In this document: positions 46,632 to 59,429 of the stretch, piece by piece
Position numbering within the stretch: the first letter of the stretch is position 1
Layout of the letters: every line of letters starts with the position of its first letter
Assembly: GCF_002993285.1 (NCBI RefSeq)
Contig: NZ_CP027433.1
Location: 2,666,001-2,730,000, forward strand
Reading direction: 5' to 3'
Source: Gordonia iterans
GTDB lineage: Bacteria; Actinomycetota; Actinomycetes; Mycobacteriales; Mycobacteriaceae
DNA: 64,000 nucleotides
Notes under the pieces: generated by a model
Seen by the model: the letters and a program-made list of their open reading frames with translations, nothing else
The model's database searches: none
What the model was told of the DNA's origin: nothing
Made by a program: the position numbers and the translations under genes

Positions 46632-47462
46632 TCAGAAGGTCAGCGTGGTCGGTTCCGGCCAGTCGCCGTCGGCCAGGATGTCCAGCAGTTCTCCGTGGAC
46701 CCCCGGGGCCGCCGCGACGAGTGACGGTGTCGAGACCGTCCACGGCCGGCCGTAGACGTCGGTCGCCACTCCCCCGGCCGCACGCACCAGCGCGACCCCG
46801 GCCGCGTGGTCCCACGGATGCCGGCCGTAAGAAATCGCGCCCGCCAGGCGCCCGGCCGCGACGTACGCCATGTCCGCGCCGGTGGATCCGTGCATGCGGA
46901 TCCTCGCGTGCCGCCGCGTGATCTCGCCCTGCACTCGGTTGCGCCCGGCGCCCGGGAACAGTCCGGCCTGGTCGAAGTAGTAGGAGACGTACCCGATCGC
47001 GCTCGAATGCAGGGTCGCCGCACTCAGCGCGGGCGCAGGCCGGCCGTCGACCAGCAGCGGGCCGCCTTTGTGCGCGGCGAAACGCTGGTCGCGTCCGGGG
47101 ATCCAGGTCAGGCCGACGACCGGTTCGCCGTCGACCACCAGCGCCGCCAGCATCGCGGTCAGCGGCAGACCCGTTGAGTAGTTGAAGGTGCCGTCGATGG
47201 GGTCGAGCAGCCACACCGCGCCGATGCTCGGGTCCGGTCCGCCGTACTCCTCGCCGTGCACGTCGATCCCGGTGCGGCGCTGTAGTTCGCCGCCGATACG
47301 GCGCTCCAGGGCGAAGTCGATCTCGGTGGCGAAGTCCGTGCCGCCCTTGGCGACCGCACTGGGCGCACCGAGCCCGGCGAGGAAGTCCGGGACGGCCTCG
47401 TCCAGGACCTCGCCCGCCACGGCCAGCAGGCCCGGCAACGCCGACGAGTCCACCGCGGTCAT
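46632..47462 (-). CDS. impA: Inositol monophosphatase family protein (ImpA-type)
   Basis: 276 residues. The metal-binding motifs are [19 protein letters not shown] and [17 protein letters not shown]. It sits between priA and hisF, as Rv1604 does in M. tuberculosis. The substrate may be inositol phosphate or histidinol phosphate; position favours a link to histidine synthesis but this is not proved. The ATG at 47462 lies 4 bp after the priA stop. Confidence 0.9.
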   Translation of the reverse strand: MTAVDSSALPGLLAVAGEVLDEAVPDFLAGLGAPSAVAKGGTDFATEIDFALERRIGGELQRRTGIDVHGEEYGGPDPSIGAVWLLDPIDGTFNYSTGLPLTAMLAALVVDGEPVVGLTWIPGRDQRFAAHKGGPLLVDGRPAPALSAATLHSSAIGYVSYYFDQAGLFPGAGRNRVQGEITRRHARIRMHGSTGADMAYVAAGRLAGAISYGRHPWDHAAGVALVRAAGGVATDVYGRPWTVSTPSLVAAAPGVHGELLDILADGDWPEPTTLTF

Positions 47463-47466
47463 CGGG

Positions 47467-48219
47467 CTACTGCGCCGTGGCGGCCACGGCGCTCAGCGCC
47501 TCGGGAAGGGTGAAGCGGCCCGCGTACAGGGCCTTGCCGATAATGGCGCCTTCGACGCCCAGCGGCGTCAGGCCGGCGATCGCGACCAGGTCGTCGAGCG
47601 CCGAGATGCCGCCCGACGCCACCACCGGGGAGTCCGTCCGCCGGGCCACCTGCTCGAGCAGTTCCAGGTTCGGTCCGGACAGCGTGCCGTCCTTGCTCAC
47701 GTCGGTCACCACGTAGCGCGCGCAGCCGTCCCGGTTCAGCCGGTCCAGGATGTCCCAGAGATCGCCGCCGTCGGTGACCCAGCCCCGGCCGCGAACCCGG
47801 TAGGCGCCGTCGTCGTCGCGCAGTACATCCAGGCCGACGGCGATCTTGTCCCCGTACTCGGCGATGGCCTGCGCGCACCACTGCGGGTTCTCGATCGCCG
47901 CGGTGCCCAGGTTGACGCGGGTGCATCCGGTCTCCAGCGCGGCGGCCAGCGAGGCGTCGTCGCGGATGCCGCCGGAGAGTTCCAGCTTGACCGTCAGTTC
48001 GGCGGCGACCTCGCTGATCACCGCGCGATTCTCGCCGCGCCCGAACGCCGCGTCGAGATCGACCATGTGGATCCACTCGGCGCCGTCACGCTCCCACGCC
48101 AGGGCCGCGTCGCGCGGCGTGCCGTACGAGGTCTCCGATCCCGCCGCGCCCTGCACGAGCCGCACGGCCTGACCGTCGACGATGTCGACGGCGGGCAGGA
48201 GTTCCAGAATCTGGGCCAT
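47467..48219 (-). CDS. priA: ProFAR isomerase, probably bifunctional PriA
   Basis: 250 residues. It begins [21 protein letters not shown] with the catalytic Asp; [15 protein letters not shown] carries the second catalytic Asp. In actinobacteria this enzyme performs both the HisA step and the TrpF step. No trpF is present in the trp cluster here, which agrees with bifunctionality. The ATG overlaps the stop of the small membrane gene. Confidence 0.95.
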   Translation of the reverse strand: MAQILELLPAVDIVDGQAVRLVQGAAGSETSYGTPRDAALAWERDGAEWIHMVDLDAAFGRGENRAVISEVAAELTVKLELSGGIRDDASLAAALETGCTRVNLGTAAIENPQWCAQAIAEYGDKIAVGLDVLRDDDGAYRVRGRGWVTDGGDLWDILDRLNRDGCARYVVTDVSKDGTLSGPNLELLEQVARRTDSPVVASGGISALDDLVAIAGLTPLGVEGAIIGKALYAGRFTLPEALSAVAATAQ

Positions 48220-48521
48220 CAGTCGGATCGGCTTTCTCTCGAGTGTCGGTTGTTCTCTGCGGAGTTCTTCAGTTCGTCGATCTCGCGCTGCACGTGCCGC
48301 AGTTCGTGCCGGGCGACGAGCGCCATGACGATCAGCATGACGACGACGGCGCCGACGGCGATCACCAGCGCGAGGGTCGCCATGGTCTTGGCGAGCCACC
48401 AGATGATCGGGACCGCGACGATCAGCACCAGCACCGCGGCGCCGAGCGAGCGCGCCACCATGCGGCCGAACGAGAATTCGTCGGCGCGGGTGCGGCCGCC
48501 GGGGGCCCGGCCCGCTGTCAC
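48219..48521 (-). CDS. Small two-helix membrane protein within the his operon
   Basis: 100 residues from the GTG at 48521. Two hydrophobic helices (about 24-45 and 48-70, [20 protein letters not shown] and [20 protein letters not shown]) are followed by a charged coiled-coil-like tail ([20 protein letters not shown]). Both ends overlap neighbours: GTGA with the hisH stop and ATGA with the priA start. This makes it a co-translated member of the his operon. I do not recognise a family and M. tuberculosis has no equivalent at this place that I recall. Confidence 0.8.
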   Translation of the reverse strand: MTAGRAPGGRTRADEFSFGRMVARSLGAAVLVLIVAVPIIWWLAKTMATLALVIAVGAVVVMLIVMALVARHELRHVQREIDELKNSAENNRHSRESRSD

Positions 48522-49167
48522 AGCGTCGCCACCCAGTTGCGCAACAGCGCCGCGCCGACGTCGCCGGACTTCTCCGGGTGGAACTGGGTGGCCCACAGGG
48601 GGCCGTTCTCCACCGCGGCCAGGAACGGAGCACCATAATCGGTCCAGGTCAGCCTGGGTGCGGTCAGCGGTGAACCGTCGTTGTCCATCTCCCACGCCTG
48701 CGCGGCGTAGGAGTGGACGAAGTAGAAGCGCGCCGCGGGGTCGATCCCGGCGAACATCACCGAGTCGTCCGGCGCATCGACGGTGTTCCAGCCCATGTGC
48801 GGGAGCACGTCCGCGGGCAGCCGGGTCACCGCGCCGGGCCACTCGCCGCAGCCGCGGGTCGCCGTGCCGAACTCGACGCCCTCGTCGAACAGGATCTGCA
48901 TGCCGACGCAGATGCCCAGGACCGGACGACCGCCGGCGAGTCGCCGACCGATGATCCGATCGCCGCCGACGGCGCGCAGACCCTCCATACAGGCCGCGTA
49001 CGCGCCGACGCCCGGCACCAGGAGGCCGTCGGCGTCCAGGGCCGTGGCGAAGTCGGACGTCACTTCGACCTGCGCGCCGGCCCGCTCCAGAGCCCGCTGC
49101 GCCGAGCGGACGTTGCCCGAGCCGTAGTCGAGCAGCGCCACCTTGCTTGCGCTCACCTCGCCCGGGG

Positions 49168-49171
<4 letters not shown>
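48518..49171 (-). CDS. hisH: Imidazole glycerol phosphate synthase glutaminase subunit
   Basis: 217 residues. A class I glutamine amidotransferase feeding ammonia to HisF. Catalytic Cys88 lies in LGICVGMQ, with His and Glu in QFHPEKSG near the C-terminus. The GTG at 49171 overlaps the hisB stop by 4 bp (GTGA). Confidence 0.97.
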
Positions 49172-52279
<3,108 letters not shown>

Positions 52280-52320
52280 GGAGTGAATCCTCGGGTGTGT
52301 GTGGCTTCGAATGTCCTTCC

Positions 52321-52326
52321 AGGATA
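52321..52326 (-). promoter_or_regulatory. -10 box of the his operon
   Basis: TATCCT on the minus strand would start a leader of about 35 nt carrying CACACACACCC and a GAGG ribosome site before hisD. No attenuator hairpin is seen. Confidence 0.45.
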
Positions 52327-52430
52327 TGCGGTCGCCGCTAGTGCTTGACGCGCGCCGTCGCCGACGAGGCTCGCATCTCAGTCGGACCCGGGCGCCGACC
52401 TCGTCCCGGTGCCGGAGTTGCGCACCGACG

Positions 52431-52436
52431 TAAAGT
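52431..52436 (+). promoter_or_regulatory. -10 box of the pRiA4b ORF-3 gene (leaderless)
   Basis: TAAAGT ends 7 bp before the GTG at 52444 with no ribosome site, which decides that start over the open frame to 52345. Confidence 0.5.
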
Positions 52437-52443
52437 CGGGTCG

Positions 52444-53889
52444 GTGGCCACGCGACTGATCTGCCTGCGGGTTCGAATCGAAGGGATCGAACCTTCCATC
52501 ACGCGCACCCTGCACGTGGACGGCTCGCTCTCCCTCGCCGATCTGCACGCGGCGCTGCAGATCGCGTTCGGCTGGCGCGACGTGCATGCGCACCTGTTCC
52601 GCAACACCGAACGCCCGGGCCCGGGAACGCGCTGCTGGGGCGACGAGTGCCAGCTGAGCGACCTGCGGCTCGACGGCTTCGGGTCCGAATCCGCGGTGAC
52701 GGTCGCCGAGGCCGTGACGGACGGTCCGATCTGGTACGAATACGACTTCGGCGACGGCTGGACGCACCGGATCGATGCGTCCGCACCGGCGACGGCGATC
52801 GGCGGACCGCGCCCGGTCACGCTGCTCGGCGGATCCGGCCGCGGTCCGGTCGAGGACTCCGGCGGCCCGCCCGGGTACAGGGAGCAGGTGGCAGCACTGG
52901 CCGATCCCGGACATCCGGACCACGCTTCGGTCGTCGGGTGGACGAGGACCGTCGCCGGCCCCTGGTTCCCGCCGACCCCGGACACATTCGACGTCGACTC
53001 GATCCAGGCCGAGTTGGACACCCGGTTCGGCTACCGCGCCGACGAACGCGATCCGCACGATCTCTCCGGTCTGGTGCTGGCCGACGACGTGCGCGGTCCC
53101 GGCGACCTGAGGCCGGACGCGCTCCTCGCCGACTTCGCCTCGTGCCTGCCGGCCGGAGTCCGCTCGGAGTTCCGCCAGTACGCCCGCCGCACCGGCCTCC
53201 TAAAGCCCGTCGAGGTCGGCCCGCAGGTGCGCGCGCAACTCGTCGCGCCCTTCGCCTGGCTTCTCGACGCAGTCGGCCCAGAAGGAGTGCAGCTGTCGAA
53301 GGCCGGATGGCTCCCGCCCGCCGTCGTGCACGACGGTATGACCACCCTGGACTGGCAGGACGACCGCATGGGCAAAGGCAACCGGGAGGACCTGACGTTT
53401 CCCATCCTGAGGCTGCGCGAAGCCGCCACCCGGCTCGGCGTCGTCCGCACGCTGCACGGACGGCTGGTCCGCACCGCGTACGGGCACCGCGCCGCGAACA
53501 GCGTCGACGATCTGTGGGACGCCCTCACCGCACGGTTTCTCCACAAGCTCTCCCCCGGCGCCCAGGTAGCCGCGACCGCACTGTTGCTCACCTACGCGGA
53601 CGGTCGCGAGCCGGCGCCGTTCGGTCGCGACGACCGCTGGCGCGACGTGGCCTTCGCCCTCGAGGCGTGCGGCTGGGCTCCCGGCGACCGGTCGGCGCGC
53701 TTCGACGCCCGCCGGGTCGACGACGTCATCCGGCCGGCCCGGGACGTCGTCGACTCGCTCGGTTCGACGCAGGGCGCCGTCGGGTGGCCGCCATTCCCTC
53801 GGCAGGATCCGAACCTGGCCGACTTCGCCCGCGCCGTGCTCCACGGTCCCGCCGCAATCCGCTCCGGCACCACGACGCGGTATCGCTGA
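52444..53889 (+). CDS. Plasmid pRiA4b ORF-3 family protein
   Basis: 481 residues. The N-terminal third is the pRiA4b ORF-3 domain: [54 protein letters not shown] and the CWGDE segment. The C-terminal 290 residues are an uncharacterised helical region that often accompanies this domain in actinobacteria. Function unknown. It is divergent from hisD and starts an accessory stretch between his and nad genes. Confidence 0.85.
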   Translation: MATRLICLRVRIEGIEPSITRTLHVDGSLSLADLHAALQIAFGWRDVHAHLFRNTERPGPGTRCWGDECQLSDLRLDGFGSESAVTVAEAVTDGPIWYEYDFGDGWTHRIDASAPATAIGGPRPVTLLGGSGRGPVEDSGGPPGYREQVAALADPGHPDHASVVGWTRTVAGPWFPPTPDTFDVDSIQAELDTRFGYRADERDPHDLSGLVLADDVRGPGDLRPDALLADFASCLPAGVRSEFRQYARRTGLLKPVEVGPQVRAQLVAPFAWLLDAVGPEGVQLSKAGWLPPAVVHDGMTTLDWQDDRMGKGNREDLTFPILRLREAATRLGVVRTLHGRLVRTAYGHRAANSVDDLWDALTARFLHKLSPGAQVAATALLLTYADGREPAPFGRDDRWRDVAFALEACGWAPGDRSARFDARRVDDVIRPARDVVDSLGSTQGAVGWPPFPRQDPNLADFARAVLHGPAAIRSGTTTRYR

Positions 53890-53943
53890 GCCGCACCGCG
53901 ACAACCCGACGACCTGCGGTACACCGATGCCGCGCGGCCTGAA

Positions 53944-53975
53944 GAGGCGCGGACCCTCTGTGTGGGTCCGGCCTC
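53944..53975 (+). terminator. Hairpin after the pRiA4b ORF-3 gene
   Basis: GAGGC/GCCTC and CGGACCC/GGGTCCG arms with one bulged base and a TCTGTGT loop, 54 bp after the stop. No T tract. The rest of the 357-bp gap (53890-54246) holds two repeat units (54135-54192) and nothing else I can assign. Confidence 0.6.
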
Positions 53976-54134
53976 CCGCGGCTGCCCCGGATTTCGATAT
54001 GAAGTTCTCAAAGAACGTGCGCCCTCTCCGGCTGACGGGGAGAGCTCGACCCGCTGTCTCAGCCTGTTCCAGGCCGGTGGCGGAAGGCGGGGTACTGCCG
54101 ATGGTCGGTGTTCTGGTTTCGACTCGCTGCGCTC

Positions 54135-54192
54135 GCTCAACCGTCGAAGGAGCCGCCACACCCGCTCAACCGTCGAAGGAGCCGCCACACCC
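54135..54192. repeat. Two 29-bp direct repeats
   Basis: Two identical adjacent 29-bp units beginning GCTCAACCGTCGAAGGAGCC (54135-54163 and 54164-54192), preceded by GGTTTCGACTCGCTGCGCTC. Same family as the array at 4.9 kb. Confidence 0.88.
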
Positions 54193-54246
54193 GGTCAAAT
54201 GGCGGTGGTTCCGCCGTACCCGATCAACCTGCCAGGTGGGAGTGGA

Positions 54247-55605
54247 TCAGCAGGCGCGCGGGAGATTGGTCAAGGTGCGACGGGCGTGAGAGCAGATGGG
54301 TTCGCGGTGACGGTTGGGGTGTTCGGGGTCGATCGGTGGCAGGAACCAGGGGTGGCGGTCGCGGCCGAGGAACACTTCCCAGCCTTCGTGGTGAACGACG
54401 GTGTGGTGCATGCGGCACAGAAGGACGCCGTTGTCGACGCAGGTGGTGCCGCCTTTGCTCCAGTGGACGATGTGGTGCGCGTCGCACCATTGGGCGGGTC
54501 GGCCGCATCCGGGGAAGGCACACCCGTGGTCGCGGGCGTTGAGGGCATGACGCAGCTTCGGCGGGAAGAGCCGGGCGGTGCGCCCGACGTCGAGCGGTGC
54601 TCCGTTCTGGTCGATGTGGATGTCGGTGAGGACGGCGTCGCATCCGACGAGGTCGGCAGTGGCGGCGGTGACTGGTCCGGTGAAGCCAAGCACGTCGACG
54701 TCGTTGCCGGTGACGTCGGCGACAGGGTCTGCGGAGACTGGGCTCCCGGTGTGAACAGAGGCGGAAAGCCACACGCCGGCGGGGCGCAACAGGGTGACGT
54801 GTGGGAGCACGCCGCCGGAGGACGGGCGCTGGGCGCCCGCCAGGTAGGTGCGGACGATCTGCCCGAGGGCCTCGCCGCGGCGGCGGCTGGCCGAACGCGG
54901 ATCAGGTGAGCCGTCGGGCAGGGGGACGGGCTTGCAGAGCGGGTCGAGAGCGGCGTGGAGTTCCTCTCCGGACAGCACGTCGAGGTCGAACTCGCCGACG
55001 ACGCGTCCCTCGTCGTTCTGGTGGAGGGTCATGTCGTTGAGGGCATGGTTCTCCGCCGGTGGGATGTAGTCGGCGGCGGCGCCCTCGGGTGCGGGAGCGA
55101 GTTCGATCGCGATGGCGCGGGCTCTGGTATCGATGGCGGCCGGCGTGGTCTGAACTGTCAGCTTGGTGACGACGGCCGCGCGCTGATCGTCGTCGAGGTC
55201 GATGCGCTTGCCGATGTGGCCGACGCCCTTGACGATCGCATCGGCGTGCTCGATGCTCAGGGCACCCTCGCGCAGGTCGCGAGCAACGGTCGGCAGCGCC
55301 GCGCTCGCATGGCCGACGCGAGCCGCACGGTAGGCAGCCGCGGGTGCGACGCCGAGCGCTGCCAGCAGATCGGAGCTCTTCTTGAGGTGTCTGCGGGCCG
55401 GGATGGCGAGGCGTTCGGCGGCCACGACAGTCTGGGCGATGAGGTAGTCGGCGACGTTGCGCAGCCGTACCGCGCCGACCATGAGGGCGACGACCGCGTC
55501 GTCGTCGAGCGCGGGGCGCAGCTGATCGAGGAGCGTACCGAGCCGGCCGACGGTGAGGTCGTCGATCAGCAGGTCGGTGAAGTCGGCGAGGGTGGTGGCA
55601 TCCAT
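54247..55605 (-). CDS. DUF222/HNH endonuclease (13E12 repeat family)
   Basis: 452 residues. The N-terminal two thirds are DUF222 (LTVGRLGTLLDQLRPALDDD onwards, with RRHLKKSSDLLAALGVAP and EGALSIEHADAIVKGV). The C-terminal HNH nuclease motif is CAFPGCGRPAQWCDAHHIVHW, with LLCRMHHTVVHHEGWE. The family is multicopy in mycolate actinobacteria (13E12/REP13E12) and probably mobile or selfish. The ATG at 55605 has an AAGGAGA site 9 bp upstream. A LexA-type box 110 bp upstream suggests SOS induction. Confidence 0.92.
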   Translation of the reverse strand: MDATTLADFTDLLIDDLTVGRLGTLLDQLRPALDDDAVVALMVGAVRLRNVADYLIAQTVVAAERLAIPARRHLKKSSDLLAALGVAPAAAYRAARVGHASAALPTVARDLREGALSIEHADAIVKGVGHIGKRIDLDDDQRAAVVTKLTVQTTPAAIDTRARAIAIELAPAPEGAAADYIPPAENHALNDMTLHQNDEGRVVGEFDLDVLSGEELHAALDPLCKPVPLPDGSPDPRSASRRRGEALGQIVRTYLAGAQRPSSGGVLPHVTLLRPAGVWLSASVHTGSPVSADPVADVTGNDVDVLGFTGPVTAATADLVGCDAVLTDIHIDQNGAPLDVGRTARLFPPKLRHALNARDHGCAFPGCGRPAQWCDAHHIVHWSKGGTTCVDNGVLLCRMHHTVVHHEGWEVFLGRDRHPWFLPPIDPEHPNRHREPICSHARRTLTNLPRAC

Positions 55606-55714
55606 GACGCGAGTCTCCTTCTGAAGCGATGCACGAACGGCGGGTAGTGCTCTGTCGTCTCAGATAGGGGTCGCTGGCGGGTGTTGTCCTACTCCAGGTT
55701 AACTCATATTCAAA

Positions 55715-55730
55715 TCGAACGCAAGTACGA
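55715..55730. promoter_or_regulatory. LexA-type SOS box upstream of the HNH gene
   Basis: TCGAACGCAAGTACGA matches the actinobacterial SOS palindrome TCGAAC-N4-GTTCGA at 11 of 12 defined positions. It lies in an AT-richer patch 110 bp upstream of the HNH nuclease start (minus strand). Several M. tuberculosis 13E12-family genes are reported LexA targets, which supports the reading. The 423-bp gap 55606-56028 otherwise shows only the HNH leader and non-coding sequence. Confidence 0.6.
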
Positions 55731-56028
55731 TTATTCGACTGTCGACCGCCGGGTCCGACCGCCTCGAACTGATGCGCACTCCGGTGACGAGGCACCGAAC
55801 TCAGCGCACCCGACGCACTGTTCTCCAAGAGCTCGTCACATCTCGCTTGGCCCCCTGCTCCCCGACGCTCCGATGAGCAACCGTCAGGACGGACCAACCC
55901 GGGGCGCCCGTGTGTCGGACGACCCAGCATCCGCGCACGATCGGGCATCGGCGGAATATCCTCGAGCTACCGAAGACCTGCGGACCGGTCGCGGGATGAT
56001 CGGTCCCGACCGAACTGGTGGTGCGCGA

Positions 56029-56652
56029 ATGGGCGTCCTCGACATATTCTTCGGCCGCGAGCAGCACGGCCCCGGCCGGGTACGCGGAACGGCTCAGGTG
56101 ATCGCGGCCACCAGACCCCCGCACGCCGCCACGCACGGCAACGTCTCGGCCACGCTGGTCGTCGAACTGCCCGGGATGCCTGCGTACCAGACCGCCTACA
56201 GCAAGCTGGTGTGCCGGGTCTCCAAGTGGCCGTCGCCGGGGCGTAGCCTGCCCGTCTCGGTCGATCCCCGGAATCTGCACGACGTCGAAGTGCTCTGGGA
56301 CGAGGTACCCACCGGTGACGAACTCGGCAGACAACAGGCCGCCGCCATGGTCGATCACCTCAACGCTCCCGGACACGACGCCGCTGACCAGTCGCCGACC
56401 GACGACGTGGTGTCCCGGATCCAGCAGCTGTTCCCCGGCGCACAGGTCCACGTCGGAGGTTCCACACCTGCGCCACCCGCAGACTCGGCACCACCTCCGT
56501 CTCCGCAGATCTCCGTCGTCGCGAGCCAGTCCAGTGGCGACCCGGTGGTTCGCCTGGAAAAGCTGGCGCAGCTCCGCGAGGCGGGGATCGTCACACAAGA
56601 ACAGTTCGAGCAGTTGCGCGCGCAGATCCTCCACCAAGCCGGACTGGACTGA
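56029..56652 (+). CDS. SHOCT-domain protein of unknown function
   Basis: 207 residues from the ATG at 56029 (MGVLDIFFGREQHGPGRV). The first 100 residues are a small beta-rich domain (GTAQVIAATRPP, SATLVVELPGMPAYQTAYSKLVCRV, LPVSVDPRNLHDVEVLWDEVP). A Pro-rich linker follows, then the C-terminal SHOCT motif (LEKLAQLREAGIVTQEQFEQLRAQIL). SHOCT segments often mediate oligomerisation. An upstream in-frame ATG at 55996 is an alternative start. Its end is 6 bp from the convergent DUF1877-like gene. Confidence 0.72.
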   Translation: MGVLDIFFGREQHGPGRVRGTAQVIAATRPPHAATHGNVSATLVVELPGMPAYQTAYSKLVCRVSKWPSPGRSLPVSVDPRNLHDVEVLWDEVPTGDELGRQQAAAMVDHLNAPGHDAADQSPTDDVVSRIQQLFPGAQVHVGGSTPAPPADSAPPPSPQISVVASQSSGDPVVRLEKLAQLREAGIVTQEQFEQLRAQILHQAGLD

Positions 56653-56658
56653 TCGCCG

Positions 56659-57132
56659 TCACCCGATCATGTACACCAGTCCGAGACCGTCGCGGGCGAT
56701 CTCCGCGGTGAACTCCTGGGCGCGGACCAGGTAGTCGTTCACGTAGTCCGCCGAGGGCCCGAGGCGATCGATCCGTTCGGCGGTCGCCTGATCGACCGGC
56801 CCGAACCGGACGATGTCCCGGGCGATCGCGGCTACCTGTTCAGGCGGCAGCACGCTGATATGCGGCTCCCACCATCCTTGGCCCGACTGCCACACCCGAC
56901 CGGCCACCAACTGTGCGGAGATCGGCGGATCCTCACCCGTTGCCGCCTCGGCGAACAGCAGCTGAAGCGGTCGCCATGCCTTGTCGAGGTACAGCATCCT
57001 GGGCTTCGGCCGACCGGGGTCCAGCCCCCAGGCGTCGGCCAGCGGATCAGCGGACACGAACTGTCGAGGATCACCCTCCGCGAGCGGAACGTCGGCGGCG
57101 TGCAGCGGATAGGCGTAATAGCGGATTCCCAT
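56659..57132 (-). CDS. DUF1877-like protein
   Basis: 157 residues, beginning MGIRYYAYPLHAADVPLA and containing PRMLYLDKAWRPLQLLF and ISVLPPEQVAAIARDI. This is the plan of the YfbM/DUF1877 group, small soluble proteins of unknown function. The assignment is from overall appearance. The ATG at 57132 is the natural start. It lies downstream of nadC on the same strand, separated by a hairpin (57186-57209). Confidence 0.65.
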   Translation of the reverse strand: MGIRYYAYPLHAADVPLAEGDPRQFVSADPLADAWGLDPGRPKPRMLYLDKAWRPLQLLFAEAATGEDPPISAQLVAGRVWQSGQGWWEPHISVLPPEQVAAIARDIVRFGPVDQATAERIDRLGPSADYVNDYLVRAQEFTAEIARDGLGLVYMIG

Positions 57133-57185
57133 GCGCTCAGCCTCGCGCCGGAGTCCGTCGCCGTCGACCCCTGATCGTCAGGGAC

Positions 57186-57209
57186 TGTGGACAACCGGCA
57201 CCGTCCACA
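57186..57209. other. Inverted repeat containing a DnaA-box sequence
   Basis: TGTGGAC (57186-57192) and GTCCACA (57203-57209) are inverted around a 10-nt spacer. The first arm extends to TTGTCCACA on the minus strand, identical to the consensus DnaA box. It lies between nadC and the DUF1877-like gene. It may be a terminator stem, a chance match or a DnaA-titration site. Confidence 0.35.
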
Positions 57210-57278
57210 ACACGCCGGAGCAGGTATTGCGTTCGTCGCGGTCGTAGCGGAGAATCCGAGCGCCTCAGCGGCGCTGGA

Positions 57279-58184
57279 TCACCAGTCCAGCCCTAGATCG
57301 AGGACGCTGACCGAGTGCGTCAGCGCACCCACCGCGAGGTAGTCGACACCGGTGCGCGCGTAGTCCCTCGCGACGTCCAGCGTCAGTCCGCCGGACGATT
57401 CCAGCTTGGTCGACGGCGAGCGGGCGTCCCGCCGCTGGACGGCCATCTGCGTCTCCCAGGGCTCGAAGTTGTCGAGCAGCACCAGCTGGGGCTCCAGCGC
57501 GAGAACCTCGTCGAGCTGAGTCAGCGAGTCCACTTCCACCTCGACCGGGACGTCCGGCGCGACAGCGCGGACGGCCTCGAGCGCGGCGCCGACTCCCCCG
57601 GCGGCGACGACATGATTGTCCTTGATCAGCGCGGCGTCCCCCAGCCCCATTCGGTGATTCGCTCCTCCCCCGGCGCGGACCGCGTACTTCTGCAGAAAGC
57701 GCAGGCCCGGCAGAGTCTTCCGTGAATCCCGGATCTTGGCGCCCGTGCCCTCGACCGCGTCCACCCACTGTGCCGTCGCCGTCGCGACGCCGGACAGGTG
57801 ACACAGCAGATTCAGCGCCGTCCGCTCAGCGGTCAGCAACGACGCCGCGGGCGCCCGCAGCGCCAGGACCGTCTGGCCCGGTTTCACCCGGCTGCCGTCG
57901 GTCAGTTCCTCGGTCACCACGTAGTTGGCCGAGCCGATCACCAGATCGAACACCGCCCGCACCACCGGCACCCCGGCGAGCACACCGTCGGCACGGCTGA
58001 CGATTCGCGCGTCGGCCACCGCGTCGGCCGGCACGGTGGCCAGCGTCGTCACGTCCGGCCCGTAACGCAGATCCTCGTCGAGCGCCGTCGAGATCAACGC
58101 GAGCAGTTCTTCGGTGACGGCGAAGTCCAGGCCCTCGCGCGCCTCGGCCTGTCCGACGAAGCCCGGCCCCACCGGCTCACTCAC
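57279..58184 (-). CDS. nadC: Nicotinate-nucleotide pyrophosphorylase (carboxylating)
   Basis: 301 residues. It converts quinolinate and PRPP to nicotinate mononucleotide. Marks: [68 protein letters not shown] and [10 protein letters not shown]. The GTG at 58184 lies 8 bp inside the nadA 3' end, a tight overlap with no nadB between them. Confidence 0.97.
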   Translation of the reverse strand: MSEPVGPGFVGQAEAREGLDFAVTEELLALISTALDEDLRYGPDVTTLATVPADAVADARIVSRADGVLAGVPVVRAVFDLVIGSANYVVTEELTDGSRVKPGQTVLALRAPAASLLTAERTALNLLCHLSGVATATAQWVDAVEGTGAKIRDSRKTLPGLRFLQKYAVRAGGGANHRMGLGDAALIKDNHVVAAGGVGAALEAVRAVAPDVPVEVEVDSLTQLDEVLALEPQLVLLDNFEPWETQMAVQRRDARSPSTKLESSGGLTLDVARDYARTGVDYLAVGALTHSVSVLDLGLDW

Positions 58185-59229
58185 CGCTGCCCGGGTTGCC
58201 GATCGCGATCATTCGCTCGACGCTCAGCCGTGCCCGCTCGGCGACGTCCGGCGCCACATGCACCTCGTCCTTGCCCTCGGTGAGGCAGCGCAGCAGCGCG
58301 GCCGGGGTGATCATCTTCATGTACGGGCAGGCGGCCCGCGAGTTGACCGGCTGGAAATCGATCTCCGGAGCGGCCTTGCGCAGCTGGTGCAGCATGCCGA
58401 CCTCCGTCGCCACCAGCACCTGCGAGGCCTTGGTCTCGCGCGCGGCGTCGATCATGCCGCCGGTCGAGAGGATCTTCACCTTCTCCTCGGGAACGAAGCC
58501 CTCGCCGGCGAGGTACAACGCCGACGTGGCGCACCCGCACTCGGGGTGGATGAACAGATCGGCGTCCGGGTGACTGTCGGACTGCGCGGTCAGCTCGTCA
58601 CCGTTGATGCCTGCGTGGACGTGGCACTCGCCTGCCCAGATGTGGATGTTGTCGCGACCGAGTTCGCGCTTCACATGCGCGCCGAGGAACTGGTCCGGCA
58701 GGAACAGCACCTCGCGGTCGGGATCGATCGACGCGACGACGTCGACGGCGTTCGACGACGTGCAGCAGATGTCGGTCAGACCCTTCACCTCGGCCGTGGT
58801 GTTCACGTATGAGACCACGAGTGCGTCCGGGAACTCGGCCTTCCAGTCGCGCAGGTCGTCGGCGGTGATCGAGTCGGCGAGCGAGCACCCGGCGCGCTCG
58901 TCGGGGATCAGCACCCGCTTGTCCGGGCTGAGGATCTTGGCGGTCTCGGCCATGAAGTGCACGCCGCAGAAGATGATCTCGTCGGCGTCGACCTCGGCAG
59001 CGATCCGGGACAGCGCCAGCGAATCGCCGCAGTGGTCGGCGATGTCCTGGATCGGCGGCAGCTGGTAGTTGTGCGCCAGGATCACCGCGTTGCGGGCCTT
59101 GGCCAGCCGCTTGATCTCATCGGCCCACTCCGGCGTCGCCTCGACGCCTCCGTAGGCCGCCGGAATCCCGGTGCGCGGATCGGGCATGCCCAGATCGGTC
59201 TCGGTACGGGTGATCACACTCGAGGTCAT
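58177..59229 (-). CDS. nadA: Quinolinate synthase A
   Basis: 350 residues from the ATG at 59229, which has a GAGAGGG site at good spacing; an in-frame GTG at 59250 is too close to its own GGGGAG. It condenses iminoaspartate with dihydroxyacetone phosphate using a 4Fe-4S cluster. Marks: [39 protein letters not shown] and CPYMKM, which include the cluster cysteines. The first gene of nadA-nadC, with an NrtR-like site in its promoter. Confidence 0.97.
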   Translation of the reverse strand: MTSSVITRTETDLGMPDPRTGIPAAYGGVEATPEWADEIKRLAKARNAVILAHNYQLPPIQDIADHCGDSLALSRIAAEVDADEIIFCGVHFMAETAKILSPDKRVLIPDERAGCSLADSITADDLRDWKAEFPDALVVSYVNTTAEVKGLTDICCTSSNAVDVVASIDPDREVLFLPDQFLGAHVKRELGRDNIHIWAGECHVHAGINGDELTAQSDSHPDADLFIHPECGCATSALYLAGEGFVPEEKVKILSTGGMIDAARETKASQVLVATEVGMLHQLRKAAPEIDFQPVNSRAACPYMKMITPAALLRCLTEGKDEVHVAPDVAERARLSVERMIAIGNPGSGE

Positions 59230-59281
59230 GGCTTTCGCCCTCTCACTCACTGCTCCCCCGGGACGGGCTGGTGCCGGGAGG

Positions 59282-59306
59282 GGTTTTCGACCCTAGATCG
59301 AAAACC
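59282..59306. promoter_or_regulatory. NrtR-type operator over the nadA promoter
   Basis: Perfect 9-bp arms GGTTTTCGA and TCGAAAACC with a 7-bp spacer. On the minus strand TAGGGT, a plausible -10, lies within the spacer, so a bound repressor would block RNA polymerase. The divergent NUDIX regulator gene 385 bp away is the obvious candidate to bind it. It resembles NrtR/NdnR sites as I recall them; no binding data are available. Confidence 0.7.
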
Positions 59307-59429
59307 GTCCTGCCATCGTAACACCGGGCCGGACGAGACGATTCCCGCGCACCGTCGCACCTGGGCCCGGCGAGCCGGATGAGTAGATGCACGCTCCCCG
59401 CGCCGGCCGAGCCGGACGACGAAGAAGTG

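Noticed and set aside
52280-52330. Histidine leader peptide or attenuator before hisD
   Set aside because: CACACACACCC is present, but there is no start codon, stop codon or competing hairpins in the short leader.
53925-54010. Possible tRNA downstream of the pRiA4b gene
   Set aside because: The minus strand looks tRNA-like in translation (GGRTHTEGPRLF), but there is no TTCRANNC T-loop or matched acceptor stem; it is a hairpin terminator region.
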